Below, piece by piece: positions 29,520 to 39,835 of a DNA stretch of 64,000 nt; position 1 is the stretch's first letter, and the number at the start of each line of letters is the position of its first letter. The notes under the pieces were generated by a model that searched no databases, was not told the origin of the DNA, and saw nothing but the letters and a program-made list of their open reading frames with translations. Position numbers and translations under genes: made by a program. Origin of the DNA: Spartobacteria bacterium (GTDB lineage Bacteria > Verrucomicrobiota > Verrucomicrobiia > Chthoniobacterales > UBA10450); contig JAJPGZ010000013.1 of assembly GCA_021325495.1 (NCBI GenBank), forward strand, positions 124,001-188,000, read 5' to 3'.

Positions 29520-32236
29520 GTCGATCTTGCCGAGGCTACGTCACGACCGGCGACGGCCGCACAACGTTCGCACAAATCCTCCGTCGCCGCCGGGCGATGC
29601 CGCCAGCAACGCGCGCATTTCGGGTAGGCGCTTTTGCTCACGCGCGCGGAAGCTTCGCTCCCTTGTTCGACCGCGAGATCGCTCAGGATAAAAAATTCCT
29701 CGAGCTCTTCCTTGTCGATCTTACGCGTGACCTCGGTGTCGCTCGTTAGGCGAATGGCGGCTTCGAGCGAATTGCCGATTAATTTTTCCTGACGCGCACT
29801 CTCGAGCGCTTGACCGATGACGCCGCGTAAACGCAGGAGCTCGTTCACGATCTCGATTGAATCACGATGTCGATCTTGCGAACGCGGAAATTCTTCGAGA
29901 TGAACCGACTTGTCCCGGCCGGCATGTCGCCACGCCTCGTCCGCGGTGAATGAGATAACAGGCGCGAGCAATTGGCAGAGCGCGCGGAAAATCTCCTGCA
30001 TCGCGGCCTGGGTCGCGCGACGTCGTGGCGAATCCGGCGCGTCGCAATACATGCGGTCTTTGGTGATGTCGATGTAAAGCGAACTCAAGTCGACGGCGCA
30101 GAATTGATTGAGCGAATGATAAACTTTGTGAAACTCGAATGCTTCATAAGCCGCCCGACATTCCTTTACGACTTCGTCGAGGCGCGCCAGAATCCAGCGA
30201 TCGACGAGAGTGAATTGCGGATTGTCGATCTTTTCGTAATCGAAAAGATTGCCTAACAAAATGCGGAGCGTGTTGCGAATGCGGCGATAAGTGTCGCTCA
30301 AACGCGTGAAGATTTCTTCGGAGAAGGGAACGTCGTCCGTGTAATTGATGCTGCTGGCCCAGAGCCTAACGAGATCGGCGCCGTGTTTGCCGACGAAATG
30401 ACCGGCGTCCATCGGCTTGGCGTAGTCGCTCGACTTGGAAATTTTCTTGCCGTCAAGATCGACAACGAAACCGTGGGTGACGCAGGTTTTGTAGGGCGCG
30501 CGATTGTTGAGTGCGACGCTGGTCATGAGCGACGATTGAAACCAGCCGCGATGCTGATCGGTCGCTTCGAGATACATGTCGGCGATCTCGACGCCCATCC
30601 ATTTTTTCACGACCGCTTCGTGCGAAACGCCGCTGTCGATCCAAACATCGATGGTGTCGTTGCGTTTCGTGGTGCCCGCGGGAAGTCCGAGCTCTTTTGC
30701 AAGATCGACATCTTCCATTTCGAACCAAACGTTCGAACCGCGTTCGGCCACGAGGTCAGCGAGCTTGCGAATCACCTTCGCATCGAGAATGGCTTCACCG
30801 GATTTCGAATAGAAAACCGGGAGCGGCACGCCCCAACTGCGTTGCCGCGAGATGACCCAATCGGGCCGCGACTCGACCGTGCCCGCAATTCTGTTTTCGC
30901 CCCACGCGGGAATCCATCGCACTTCGTTGTGAATCGCTTCGAGCGCGCGGCTGCGAAGATCGTCGATGCGGATGAAGAATTGTTCGACCGCGCGGAAGAT
31001 GATCGGCGTCTTTGAACGCCAGCAATACGGATAGGAATGGTGAAACTTTTGTTCGCCTAACAAATTGCCGCGTTCGCGCAGAAGATCGACAACGTCTTTG
31101 TTCGCGTCGAAGACGTATTTGCCGGTGAGATTCGGCAAGCCGGCTTCTTCGGTAAATTTTCCATGATCGTCCACCGGCGATAAGATCAACAACTTGTTCT
31201 TGCGGCCTAACGAGTAATCGTCCGCGCCGTGACCGGGCGCGATGTGGACGGCGCCGGTGCCGGTGTCCATGGTGACGAAGTCGGCGTTGAGCACGATCGA
31301 TTCGCGATCGAGAAATGGATGGCGCGCCTTCACCTTGTCGATCTTGTCGCCTTTGAAGGAGGCCCGAGGTTCGCCGACGGGATCGAACTTCGTATTCGCG
31401 CAGAATTGCGGGACGAGTTTATCTGCGAGCAAGAGTGTTTCGGTGACGCCGTCGCGCGTGAAATCCTGCACGACGTAAAGCTCGTTAGGCGAAACGGCGA
31501 TGGCCATGTTCGCAGGAAGTGTCCATGGCGTCGTCGTCCAGATGGCGATGGATGTGTTCGGCGGGAAGCTGACAGCTTCCCCTACAGAAGAGGATGCGAT
31601 CGGGAATTTCACATAGACGGCGGTGTCGTCGCGTTCCTGGTATTCGACTTCGGCTTCGGCGAGTGCGGTCTGCGCGCCGGTGCTCCAAAACACGGGCTTG
31701 AGCGATTGATAGACGAGATTTTTTTCCACGAAGACGGCGAAGGCGCGGAGAATTTCGGCTTCGTACTTCGGGTCCATCGTCAGATACGGGTTTTCCCAAT
31801 CGCCGAGGACGCCGAGACGCTTGAATTGCTGCCGTTGAAGATCGACATACTTGCGGGCGAAGGCCTCGGATTTTTTCCGGACTTCGAGCGGAGAAAGTCC
31901 GCGTGATTCTTTCACGACTTTGTATTCGATAGGCAGGCCGTGACAGTCCCAGCCCGGGACATAAGGTGCGCGTTTGCCTAACATCGTCTGCGATTTCACG
32001 ACGAAATCTTTCAAGATTTTGTTGAGCGCGGTGCCCATGTGGACGTCGCCGTTGGCGAATGGCGGGCCGTCATGCAGGACGAACGATTGTCGATCTTGCC
32101 GTGATTTTTGGATTTGCTCGTAGAGACGACTTTCTTCCCACGACTTTAGCAATTCCGGCTCACGCGCGGTGAGGCTCGCCTTCATCGGAAAATCCGTGCG
32201 CGGGAGATTGAGCGTGTCCTTGTAATTCTGACTCAT
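29516..32236 (-). CDS. ileS: Isoleucyl-tRNA synthetase
   Basis: 906 residues, class I synthetase of bacterial length. The HIGH-type motif is PPFANGDVHMGT, the KMSKS loop is KKISKSSDYAK, and the editing domain has WTTTPWTLPANMAIAV. The C-terminal zinc knuckle is CARCWRHRP ... CERCA. It charges tRNA-Ile. It begins MSQNYKDTLNL; a decayed second copy of this start lies at 36265-36324. It is the first gene of the ileS-lspA-CCA group. It contains many motif A copies (29520, 29714, 29869, 30224, 30455, 30701, 31082, 31337, 31838, 32089). Confidence 0.96.
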   Translation of the reverse strand: MSQNYKDTLNLPRTDFPMKASLTAREPELLKSWEESRLYEQIQKSRQDRQSFVLHDGPPFANGDVHMGTALNKILKDFVVKSQTMLGKRAPYVPGWDCHGLPIEYKVVKESRGLSPLEVRKKSEAFARKYVDLQRQQFKRLGVLGDWENPYLTMDPKYEAEILRAFAVFVEKNLVYQSLKPVFWSTGAQTALAEAEVEYQERDDTAVYVKFPIASSSVGEAVSFPPNTSIAIWTTTPWTLPANMAIAVSPNELYVVQDFTRDGVTETLLLADKLVPQFCANTKFDPVGEPRASFKGDKIDKVKARHPFLDRESIVLNADFVTMDTGTGAVHIAPGHGADDYSLGRKNKLLILSPVDDHGKFTEEAGLPNLTGKYVFDANKDVVDLLRERGNLLGEQKFHHSYPYCWRSKTPIIFRAVEQFFIRIDDLRSRALEAIHNEVRWIPAWGENRIAGTVESRPDWVISRQRSWGVPLPVFYSKSGEAILDAKVIRKLADLVAERGSNVWFEMEDVDLAKELGLPAGTTKRNDTIDVWIDSGVSHEAVVKKWMGVEIADMYLEATDQHRGWFQSSLMTSVALNNRAPYKTCVTHGFVVDLDGKKISKSSDYAKPMDAGHFVGKHGADLVRLWASSINYTDDVPFSEEIFTRLSDTYRRIRNTLRILLGNLFDYEKIDNPQFTLVDRWILARLDEVVKECRAAYEAFEFHKVYHSLNQFCAVDLSSLYIDITKDRMYCDAPDSPRRRATQAAMQEIFRALCQLLAPVISFTADEAWRHAGRDKSVHLEEFPRSQDRHRDSIEIVNELLRLRGVIGQALESARQEKLIGNSLEAAIRLTSDTEVTRKIDKEELEEFFILSDLAVEQGSEASARVSKSAYPKCARCWRHRPAATEDLCERCAAVAGRDVASARST

Positions 32237-32475
32237 CGAGCGCGGCTACGTAACATCGCGAGAAGAGAAATCAACGATGGCGGCACGACGGCGGCCGTAG
32301 AAGCGCGAGTCCTGGCGAAAAATATTTCGGAAATCGCGCTCTGCCATACAACCGCTATGTGGATGAAGTTACGAAATTCGCATAAAAACATTTGACGAGG
32401 CATCCAGTCTTGCTTTGGTCTTCGACTCTTATTTCAACCCTCCAGATTATTCAGCGTTCACCCATCAACTACACC
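32237..32475. promoter_or_regulatory. Divergent region between ileS and dockerin gene
   Basis: 239 bp. The part next to ileS (to about 32300) is repeated, degenerately, at about 36325-36390. It must contain the ileS promoter (leftward) and that of the peptidase-like gene (rightward). No clear boxes are seen. Confidence 0.5.
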
Positions 32476-35400
32476 ATGACTACACCTTCGTTTCCTCACC
32501 AAACGCGCAAACTTTTAGTGTGCGTAGCTATCACCGCGGTCGCTATCGCTGCTTCGGTCTCCGCCAAGCCCGTCCCTTCGAACCTCGGTAACGGTCTGGA
32601 CAAAATCATTGAAAACAATCTTATCCAAAAAGGCGTCATTACCACCGCTCCGGCGTCCCTAACGCAAGCGCCCGCAAGATCGACAACGTCGAAGAAAGCG
32701 GCCGCGAAGGCTGCACGCCAACAGGCCGCGAGCACAATGACGGCGCAAAACTTTTCAAGCTACAGCGCGATGATCGCGAAACAGGCAGCGAGCTACGCGT
32801 CGCGGGCGATCACAGACAGCGCGACCGGCCGTTACATGATGCAAATCATGCCGAATGGACGCGTTCCGATGGAAACATTGCAAGCAACATTAGTCGCGGC
32901 GCATCCGACGATCACGGTAACAGCGGTCGATCCGAATTACGCGGGCCATGGTGTCATCGAAGGTTATGTGTCGCTCGATGATGTGGCTGCGATCGCGCAG
33001 ACTGACGGAGTTGGGTCGGTGATTCTCGAACTTAAACCCATTCACAACGCGGGAGCCGTAACTTCGCAAGGTGTCCATTTGCACCGTGTCAATCAGGTAA
33101 ACTCGTTTTACAACGCGGGTGTGCCGCTCAATCTCGACGGCAGCGGAATGTCGATCGGCGTGATGTCGGACAGCTATAATTCGCAGCCGAGTGCTGAAGG
33201 CGGTTTCACTACTGCGGATGAAGACGTCGCGAGCGGCGATCTTCCTGGGACGGCGAATCCTAACAACACGCAGCCCGTGGTCGTGTTGCAGGATTATAAT
33301 CCAACCCCCGGCGCGACTAACGAAGGTCGCGGCATGTGCCAGATCGTGCACGATGTCGCACCGAAAGCACGGATTGGTTTTGCCACGGCCGATGTGGGTG
33401 AGGTCGGATTTGCCAATAACATCCGCGCGCTCGGTGGACTAAGCGGATATACCTATGCCCCGAATATCCAACAGGGATTTAAAGGCGACGTTGTTTGCGA
33501 TGACGTTTCCTATCTCGATGAGCCGATGTTCCAGGACGGCATTATCGCGCAGGGCGTGAATGACGTTGTTGCCAACGGCGTGACCTACGCTTCTTCGGCT
33601 GCGAACAACTGGGGCGTTGACGGATATCAATCCGTGTATCGCCCGGTCGCGGACGACAGCGGCGCGACTCATGCGAAGCTAACTTTTGCGCAAGGCAACA
33701 CCGCCCTTAAGAACACGAACATCAATCTCGCCGGCGTACCGCCAGAGTTTTACGCGGGCGGATTCCACAATTTCAATCCGGACGGTAACCCGAGCAATAT
33801 TGACGTCGCTCAAACCATCAACAGTGGCAGCGATGCGCAAGCGTTCGTTTTTCAATGGAACGATCCATACGATGCGTCGGCGCCGACATTGATCGAGCCG
33901 CCGATTTACACCAACACGGGCGACAGCGAAGGCGGGCAAGCGGTTGACTTCACGAACATCCCCCTAACCGCGGGCAACAGCTACGTTATCACCGAACACG
34001 CCACCCCCGCGACACCGGCCGACAACTTCGACGCGATCGTCGCCGTCATTGATCCGAATGGTAAAACCATTCTCGATCAAGACACCGGTGTCGATGAAAC
34101 GGTCACCTTCTTTCCGCAAGTGAGCGGCAATTACACCATTCACGTCCATCCGTTCGCGACACCGGACCCGACCGGAACCACTTCAGTGCCGACACGCGGA
34201 CCATTCAGCATCAAGATCAATCAAGCCAATGCCACTTCGAGCATGACGCAGGACTTCAACGTCCTCTACTTCGACATGGCAGGAAATTACATCCCTGACC
34301 AATCGCTGACTTCGAACAACTTGATCAATAACCGGCCGATCGAATCGAACGCGCCAGCGCTCAGCACTTCCGGCACGCAAGTGCAGATGGTCATCAGCCG
34401 TTCCAACACGACGGCGCCTGCAAATGCCGCAAACATGTTGAAGTACGTTTTCTTCGGTAACGGTGTCCGCAATTGCGGCCCGGCCGAGTACACTTCCTAC
34501 ATCATGCCGGTGACCTTCGGTCACAGCGCCGCGGCGGGCGCGAATAGCGTTGCCGCATATGAAGTGTTCCGTCCGAACGTTCCCGAATACTTCACCTCGT
34601 CGGGACCGGTAACGATTTACTTCGACACGAACAACAATCGTTTGCCGAGTCCGCAAGTTCGTTTGAAGCCCGACATCGCGGCGGCAGACGGAACGAACAA
34701 CACATTCTTTCCGCTCGGCCCGGTCCCGGTTGAAGCCGATAGTGCTTACGATCCGGATCCGTTCCCGAATTTCCACGGCACCAGCGCCGCGTCACCACAC
34801 TGCGCCGCGCTGGCCGCGTTAGTTCTGCAAGCGCACGGCGGACCGCACAGTCTTTCGCCACAAGCAGTAAAGACGATCATGCAACTGACCGCTTTCCCGC
34901 ACGATCTCGATCCATATCAAGCAACCGGCACCGCGACCGCGTCGAATGGTGGCAAGATCGACATCGTCATTGATAGCGATGACGACACCAACCTCGGCAT
35001 CGGCGCGAACGATCGAAATTCCTGGAAAGTTTCCTACACGGGTTCTGGCTTTTTGAAGACTCTGAACTTCAATCCCGAGGGCACACCGCAAACCGGCGGC
35101 AATCCCACCGGCGGAAACTTCAACGGTTTCACCGACGCAGATTTTCTCGACCCGACGAAATACAAATACACGCCGGGAATGGTTTTCACGTCGACTTTCC
35201 TCTTCGGAAATTCCACCGGCATCAACTCGGCTGACGTCACGCACACGCGCTCAAATATCGCGCCATTCCCGTCGAATCCGAACCCGAATAGCCCAACCGA
35301 CCACGAGTGGACCTTGAACCTCAGCTTCGCCGACAACTCCTTCACGGCAGGCGACGTTCTTCGGTTCAACGCTGGTCGTTTGCAACAGCAGGACGCGACC

Positions 35401-36207
35401 GTTCCGCAAGGCCAAACCGTTGCCAAAGTCGTTACGCCAACCGGCGGCAGCGTCACCCTGTTCCGTCATGATTCCTCCGCCGACCTTCTCGGCAGCGGTG
35501 TTTTCATTCCGGAAGATCCCACGGGCAGCAATATCCAGCCCGGGATGACGTTTAACGGAACGGTTGTTGATGGCGCGAACGTTCTTCCGTTCAGCGGTCG
35601 CCTAACGAACAAAATCGGCGCCGGTTATTCGCCGCTCGACGGCTTCGGCTTCATTAACATCCAAGGCGCCGCCGCCGGCCAGGTACCAGTTCCTGGCGTC
35701 GTTTCGAGAAAGAGCCATGGCACCGCCGGTAACTTCGACATTCCGTTGCCGATCAATGGCGCCGCCGGAATCGAATGCCGAAACCCGGGCCCGAATGGAA
35801 GTTACACCTTGGTTTACACATTCGATCGACCGATCTCGAGCGCGGGCAACGCCAGCGCCACTCAAGGCACCGCCACCGCCGCCACCCCGACCATGGGGCC
35901 GCAGCCAAACCAGATCACGGTCAACCTCACCGGTGTGACCAGCCCGCAGCACTTGGTCGTTAGGCTGAGCAACGCGCATGACACCAGCGACGCTGTCCTT
36001 GGCGCCATCGATGCGCGCATGGACGTGCTCATCGGCGACACCACCGCCGATGGCGTCGTCAATTCGGCCGATATCGCTCAGACCAAATCGCAGTCCGGCC
36101 AGACGGTGAGCCAATCGAACTTCCGGACCGACGTCACTGCTGACGGCAATATTAACAGCGCGGACATCGCGCTTGCTAAGAGTAAATCCGGAACCGGTTT
36201 GCCCTAA
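32476..36207 (+). CDS. Large secreted subtilisin-like protein with dockerin-type tail
   Basis: About 1243 residues from ATG 32476 (frame open to 32392). Signal peptide KLLVCVAITAVAIAASVSAK. The S8-like domain has Asp in GMSIGVMSDSYNS and Ser in FHGTSAASPHCAALAALVL. The usual HGTHVAG region is replaced by NEGRGMCQIVHDVAPKA, so the His of the triad is not where expected and a Glu may take part, as in sedolisin-type chemistry. A PPC-like domain lies between the Asp and Ser motifs (NSYVITEHATPATP ... GNYTIHVHPF). The end has the shared SRKSHGTAGNFDIPLPI domain and two dockerin loops (DTTADGVVNSADIA, DVTADGNINSADIA). It is extracellular. It ends at a strong terminator. Confidence 0.75.
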   Translation: MTTPSFPHQTRKLLVCVAITAVAIAASVSAKPVPSNLGNGLDKIIENNLIQKGVITTAPASLTQAPARSTTSKKAAAKAARQQAASTMTAQNFSSYSAMIAKQAASYASRAITDSATGRYMMQIMPNGRVPMETLQATLVAAHPTITVTAVDPNYAGHGVIEGYVSLDDVAAIAQTDGVGSVILELKPIHNAGAVTSQGVHLHRVNQVNSFYNAGVPLNLDGSGMSIGVMSDSYNSQPSAEGGFTTADEDVASGDLPGTANPNNTQPVVVLQDYNPTPGATNEGRGMCQIVHDVAPKARIGFATADVGEVGFANNIRALGGLSGYTYAPNIQQGFKGDVVCDDVSYLDEPMFQDGIIAQGVNDVVANGVTYASSAANNWGVDGYQSVYRPVADDSGATHAKLTFAQGNTALKNTNINLAGVPPEFYAGGFHNFNPDGNPSNIDVAQTINSGSDAQAFVFQWNDPYDASAPTLIEPPIYTNTGDSEGGQAVDFTNIPLTAGNSYVITEHATPATPADNFDAIVAVIDPNGKTILDQDTGVDETVTFFPQVSGNYTIHVHPFATPDPTGTTSVPTRGPFSIKINQANATSSMTQDFNVLYFDMAGNYIPDQSLTSNNLINNRPIESNAPALSTSGTQVQMVISRSNTTAPANAANMLKYVFFGNGVRNCGPAEYTSYIMPVTFGHSAAAGANSVAAYEVFRPNVPEYFTSSGPVTIYFDTNNNRLPSPQVRLKPDIAAADGTNNTFFPLGPVPVEADSAYDPDPFPNFHGTSAASPHCAALAALVLQAHGGPHSLSPQAVKTIMQLTAFPHDLDPYQATGTATASNGGKIDIVIDSDDDTNLGIGANDRNSWKVSYTGSGFLKTLNFNPEGTPQTGGNPTGGNFNGFTDADFLDPTKYKYTPGMVFTSTFLFGNSTGINSADVTHTRSNIAPFPSNPNPNSPTDHEWTLNLSFADNSFTAGDVLRFNAGRLQQQDATVPQGQTVAKVVTPTGGSVTLFRHDSSADLLGSGVFIPEDPTGSNIQPGMTFNGTVVDGANVLPFSGRLTNKIGAGYSPLDGFGFINIQGAAAGQVPVPGVVSRKSHGTAGNFDIPLPINGAAGIECRNPGPNGSYTLVYTFDRPISSAGNASATQGTATAATPTMGPQPNQITVNLTGVTSPQHLVVRLSNAHDTSDAVLGAIDARMDVLIGDTTADGVVNSADIAQTKSQSGQTVSQSNFRTDVTADGNINSADIALAKSKSGTGLP

Positions 36208-36230
36208 CCAACGCAACATCGACAATCTTC

Positions 36231-36263
36231 AAAAAGGCCGCTTCGAAAGAAGCGGCCTTTTTT
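36231..36263 (+). terminator. Rho-independent terminator
   Basis: A perfect 14 bp stem (AAAAAGGCCGCTTC with its complement) around a GAAA tetraloop, ending in a T run, 24 bp after the stop of the peptidase-like gene. The same 33 bp occur at 42909-42941. Confidence 0.95.
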
Positions 36264-36264
36264 G

Positions 36265-36390
36265 CTATATGTAATTGCAGCCCGCCGTGAGCAGATTGAG
36301 CGCATCTTTGCAATTCTGCGACATCGCGGCGGTGCTACGTAGCGTCGCGTCCCGGTAAATCAACGAAACCTCCGGACTAGGCGGCCGAGA
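36265..36390 (-). pseudogene. Decayed copy of ileS 5' end and leader
   Basis: The minus strand encodes MSQNCKDALNL at 36324-36292, against MSQNYKDTLNL at the ileS start, then soon stops (36265). The similarity continues upstream: 36293-36370 matches 32205-32280 at roughly three of four bases, including an exact AAATCAACGA and an exact GCTACGTA. Both copies lie in the same orientation about 4.09 kb apart and bracket the peptidase-like gene. This is a remnant, not a working gene. Confidence 0.75.
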
Positions 36391-36433
36391 TGAGGTTGAA
36401 ATCCGAATTTTTAGCCGACAGGGAGATTCTCGT

Positions 36434-39400
36434 ATGAAAAAAACTCTTTCGGAAGCGGGGCTATTTAACGTTCGCGCTATACTTGGATTGGCACTTTGTG
36501 CGCTGGGACTTTGCATTGGGATCGAGGCGGTTGCTCGCACAACGTCAGTCCGAACCCATCGCGCGACATCATTGAAACCCACGGTCGTAGTGGGATCGGC
36601 CCATGCGGTTACGCCCTCAGTGCGTGACTTGGCGCCGATGGCGCCGATGGCGCGCACTTTTGAGCACGAGCTTCCACCGGTAAAAGCAGCTCGGCCGGTA
36701 CCGAAGAATTTCGTGGACGCCGTTGTGCAAACCTCGATGGCGCCGTTAAAGACTGGTGCACGCAGCACTGCGGCGGCTACGGCGGCGATGCCATCGCCGA
36801 TCGCAAGTTTCGATGGAGTTTCGGCATTAGACGGCTGCTTGCTGTGCGTTCCGCCGGACACAACGGGAGCGGTGGGACCGTCGCAGTATGTGCAAATGGT
36901 GAACACATCGTTTGCGGTTTACACAAAGACGGGCACTCGATTGACCGGGCCGACGGCAATCAATCAATTGTTTCAAAGCCTGCCGGCGGACGACGTTTGC
37001 CGAACGTCAAATCTCGGCGACCCGGTCGTAATTTACGATCAACTGGCCGACCGTTGGTTGCTGAGCCAGTTCGGATTTAATTTGGATGCGAACAACAATC
37101 CAGCGGCGCCATTTCACGAATGTGTCGCCGTCTCACAAGGCCCGGACGCCACCGGTCCCTATTATGTTTATTCGTTTCATCTCAGTGATACGACGTTTCA
37201 TGATTACCCGCATTTGGGACTTTGGCCCGATGGTTATTACATGACGACGCACGAGTTCGATGGGACGAGCTTGAACTACGTCGGCGCTGGTGTGTTCGCT
37301 TTTGAACGCGACAAGATGCTCGCTGGTCAAGACGCGCGCTTCGTTTATTTCGACCTCGGCACATTGCCCGCGCCGTATAACACCGGTTTTGGTGGCCATC
37401 TTCCATCGAACCTTGACGGTTTTACACTTCCGCCGCAGGGCGCGCCTAACTATATTGCGGAAGTCGACGCGACTAACGACATCGGAACGAATGCGGCGGC
37501 GATGCGCATCTGGAAGTTTCACGTCGATTGGTCAAATCCAGCGAACTCCACATTCGGAAACGCGATTCAACCGAACTCGGTTTTGCCGGTTGCAAATTTC
37601 GCACGACCGGCGTGCAGCATTGGCGGTGAGCGCGTGTATGTGGCGGGATGCGTTCCGCAATTAGGAGACGCATCGCAACTTGATCCGATCGGCGATCGTT
37701 TGATGTATCGCATGGTCTACCGAAATTTCGGCGACCATGAATCGCTCATTCTCAATCACACAGTGGTCTCGAATTCCGTCGCCGGTCAGGCTACGCAATT
37801 CGGTCCGCGTTGGTACGAAGTGCGCGACCCGGGCGGTAATCCTACGGTTTACCAACAAAGCACTTTTGGTCCGACCGGCGGGACGGATTTACTTTATCGT
37901 TTTATCGGTAGCGTTGCGATGGATCGCGCGGGCGATATTGCCCTCGCCTATAGTACTTCCTCGAGCGCGAGTTTTCCGTCGATCGCGTATGCTGGGCGGC
38001 TCGCGGGCGATCCGCTAAACACGCTCACGCAAACCGAAACGCAGTTGATTGCGGGCGGTGGAGCGCAACACGCCGAGTGGGCGGCACCGCAAACCGGGCG
38101 TTGGGGAGATTACTCTACCATGACTGTCGATCCTGTGGACGACTGCACATTTTGGTACACGAACGAGTACTATCCGACGGACGATCCGGGCGCGGCGACG
38201 GCCAACTGGCACACGCGCATCGGGAGTTTTAAACTTTCGCAATGCACGCCGCGTCCAGTCGGCTTTCTCCGTGGAACTGTCACAGACACTGCGGGCGCGC
38301 CGATCTCCGGTGCCCGCGTCACTGCCGGAGGTTATACTGCCTTCACCGACGACAATGGCTTCTATCAGTTTAGTCCGTTAGGAGTCGGAAGTTACACCGA
38401 CGCGGTTTCGGCGATCGGATACTTCCCGAGCTCAACCAACGGAGTCGCGGTCACAGACGGCGGCGTGACAGTTCAAAACTTCACACTCACGCGCGATCAG
38501 GCGGTGCCGACTCCCCCACCAGCACCGAGGATTCTTCAAACGGTTAACCCGCCGGTCTTGAGTGATCCCGGTACTACCGTGACGACGAATAGCTACACGC
38601 TTAACTGGACGGCAGCGGAAGTTACGGCCGGGCTAAGCGGATACGTCATTGAAGAATCGACGGATTATGTGAATCCGCTTTTTGATAACGCGGACGGAAC
38701 CAGTTTGCCCGGGCAAGCCGGCTCAGCCTGGAACACCGATGATGATACAGGCGACACTGCGGGATGGATCCAAAACCCGGCGTATCACAGCAGCGCGCCT
38801 AACAGCTACGAAGGACCGGCACCGGGTCCCGCGCCTATTCAATTCGATCCAAGCCTGACGCTAAAGAACAACATTACGATTCCAGCGACCGCAGGTTCTG
38901 CGCGCCTGACATTTTACAGCCGCTACTTCAATGGGCCGGATGATACGGGCAACGTGGAAGTCTCGACCGACAGCGGCGCGACATGGTCTGCCTTGAAAGT
39001 TTTGACCGATTCCCCGCTGCCGCCACCTGCGGACACACGCATGCAGAATTACGAAGTAGATCTCACCGCCTATAAAGGAAAACCGATCAAGCTACGATTT
39101 CGTTTTAACGGTGGATCAAGCGTTAACTTCATTATTCTTTCCGTTGGTTGGTGGCTCGACGACATTAATGTTGATGCCGGAACGTGGCACCAAGTCGGCA
39201 CCGCTGGACCGGGTTCCACTTCATTGACGCTCTTTAACAAACCGAGTGGCCACTATTATTACCGGGTCCGCGGTGTTTACAGTAATGGAACCCGAACCAC
39301 CAACAGCAACGTCCAGGATATCATCGTCAACGCACCGACCGTTCTGCCAACCGCTGCGGCCTCGCGGAAAATGCATAATGGCGCACCGTTTGATGTCGAT

Positions 39401-39835
39401 CTTCCGCTAAGTGGCGGCGGCATCGAACCGCGCACCGGCGGCGCAAATGGCGACTATCAAGTCGTCGTGAAGTTTCCGTCCGTCGTCACGTTCGGGAGCG
39501 TGACCTCGACCTGCGGTTCGGTGAGCAGCACGAATCAATCGGGAAACGATCTCGTCGTGAATCTCACGGGCGTTGCCAGTGCTTCACGTTGTGCAGTGAA
39601 CGTGAATGGAATCAATGGCGGTGGGAATGCGAGCGTGCCGGTAAACTTCCTCACCGGCGATACGACGGGGGATGGTTTTGTTAACTCTGCTGATATCTCG
39701 CAGACAAAATCTCAATCGGGACAAATCCTCACCACCTCGAATTGCCGTGAGGACCTTACGGTCGATGGGAATATCAACAGCGCCGATATCGCGTTTGTGA
39801 AATCAAAGTCGGGCACGGCACTGCCAGATCAATAA
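36434..39835 (+). CDS. Large secreted multidomain protein with dockerin-type tail
   Basis: 1133 residues. The N-terminus (MKKTLSEAGLFNVR, then a hydrophobic ILGLALCALGLCIGIEA) is an export signal that shares a SGLFNVR/AGLFNVR block with the next gene. The middle (about residues 140-600) is a beta-propeller-like domain with DTTGAVGPSQYVQMVN and HDYPHLGLWPDGYYMTTHEF; I do not recognise a catalytic site. Then come a carboxypeptidase-regulatory-like beta sandwich (FLRGTVTDTAGAPISGARV), a lectin/MAM-like segment (ITIPATAGSARLTFYSRYF) and the shared C-terminal domain (SRKMHNGAPFDVDLPLSGGG). Dockerin loops DTTGDGFVNSADIS and DLTVDGNINSADIA end it. Base use is visibly less GC-rich and motif A/B are almost absent. 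Confidence 0.7.
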   Translation: MKKTLSEAGLFNVRAILGLALCALGLCIGIEAVARTTSVRTHRATSLKPTVVVGSAHAVTPSVRDLAPMAPMARTFEHELPPVKAARPVPKNFVDAVVQTSMAPLKTGARSTAAATAAMPSPIASFDGVSALDGCLLCVPPDTTGAVGPSQYVQMVNTSFAVYTKTGTRLTGPTAINQLFQSLPADDVCRTSNLGDPVVIYDQLADRWLLSQFGFNLDANNNPAAPFHECVAVSQGPDATGPYYVYSFHLSDTTFHDYPHLGLWPDGYYMTTHEFDGTSLNYVGAGVFAFERDKMLAGQDARFVYFDLGTLPAPYNTGFGGHLPSNLDGFTLPPQGAPNYIAEVDATNDIGTNAAAMRIWKFHVDWSNPANSTFGNAIQPNSVLPVANFARPACSIGGERVYVAGCVPQLGDASQLDPIGDRLMYRMVYRNFGDHESLILNHTVVSNSVAGQATQFGPRWYEVRDPGGNPTVYQQSTFGPTGGTDLLYRFIGSVAMDRAGDIALAYSTSSSASFPSIAYAGRLAGDPLNTLTQTETQLIAGGGAQHAEWAAPQTGRWGDYSTMTVDPVDDCTFWYTNEYYPTDDPGAATANWHTRIGSFKLSQCTPRPVGFLRGTVTDTAGAPISGARVTAGGYTAFTDDNGFYQFSPLGVGSYTDAVSAIGYFPSSTNGVAVTDGGVTVQNFTLTRDQAVPTPPPAPRILQTVNPPVLSDPGTTVTTNSYTLNWTAAEVTAGLSGYVIEESTDYVNPLFDNADGTSLPGQAGSAWNTDDDTGDTAGWIQNPAYHSSAPNSYEGPAPGPAPIQFDPSLTLKNNITIPATAGSARLTFYSRYFNGPDDTGNVEVSTDSGATWSALKVLTDSPLPPPADTRMQNYEVDLTAYKGKPIKLRFRFNGGSSVNFIILSVGWWLDDINVDAGTWHQVGTAGPGSTSLTLFNKPSGHYYYRVRGVYSNGTRTTNSNVQDIIVNAPTVLPTAAASRKMHNGAPFDVDLPLSGGGIEPRTGGANGDYQVVVKFPSVVTFGSVTSTCGSVSSTNQSGNDLVVNLTGVASASRCAVNVNGINGGGNASVPVNFLTGDTTGDGFVNSADISQTKSQSGQILTTSNCREDLTVDGNINSADIAFVKSKSGTALPDQ

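Noticed and set aside
30383-31906. Long plus-strand open frames over ileS
   Set aside because: GC-rich shadows of the minus-strand synthetase; no domain seen and codon use poor.
32205-36390. Insertion sequence or integrase-type island bounded by direct repeats
   Set aside because: No transposase or integrase between the repeats, and the repeat is a piece of ileS, which fits tandem duplication better.
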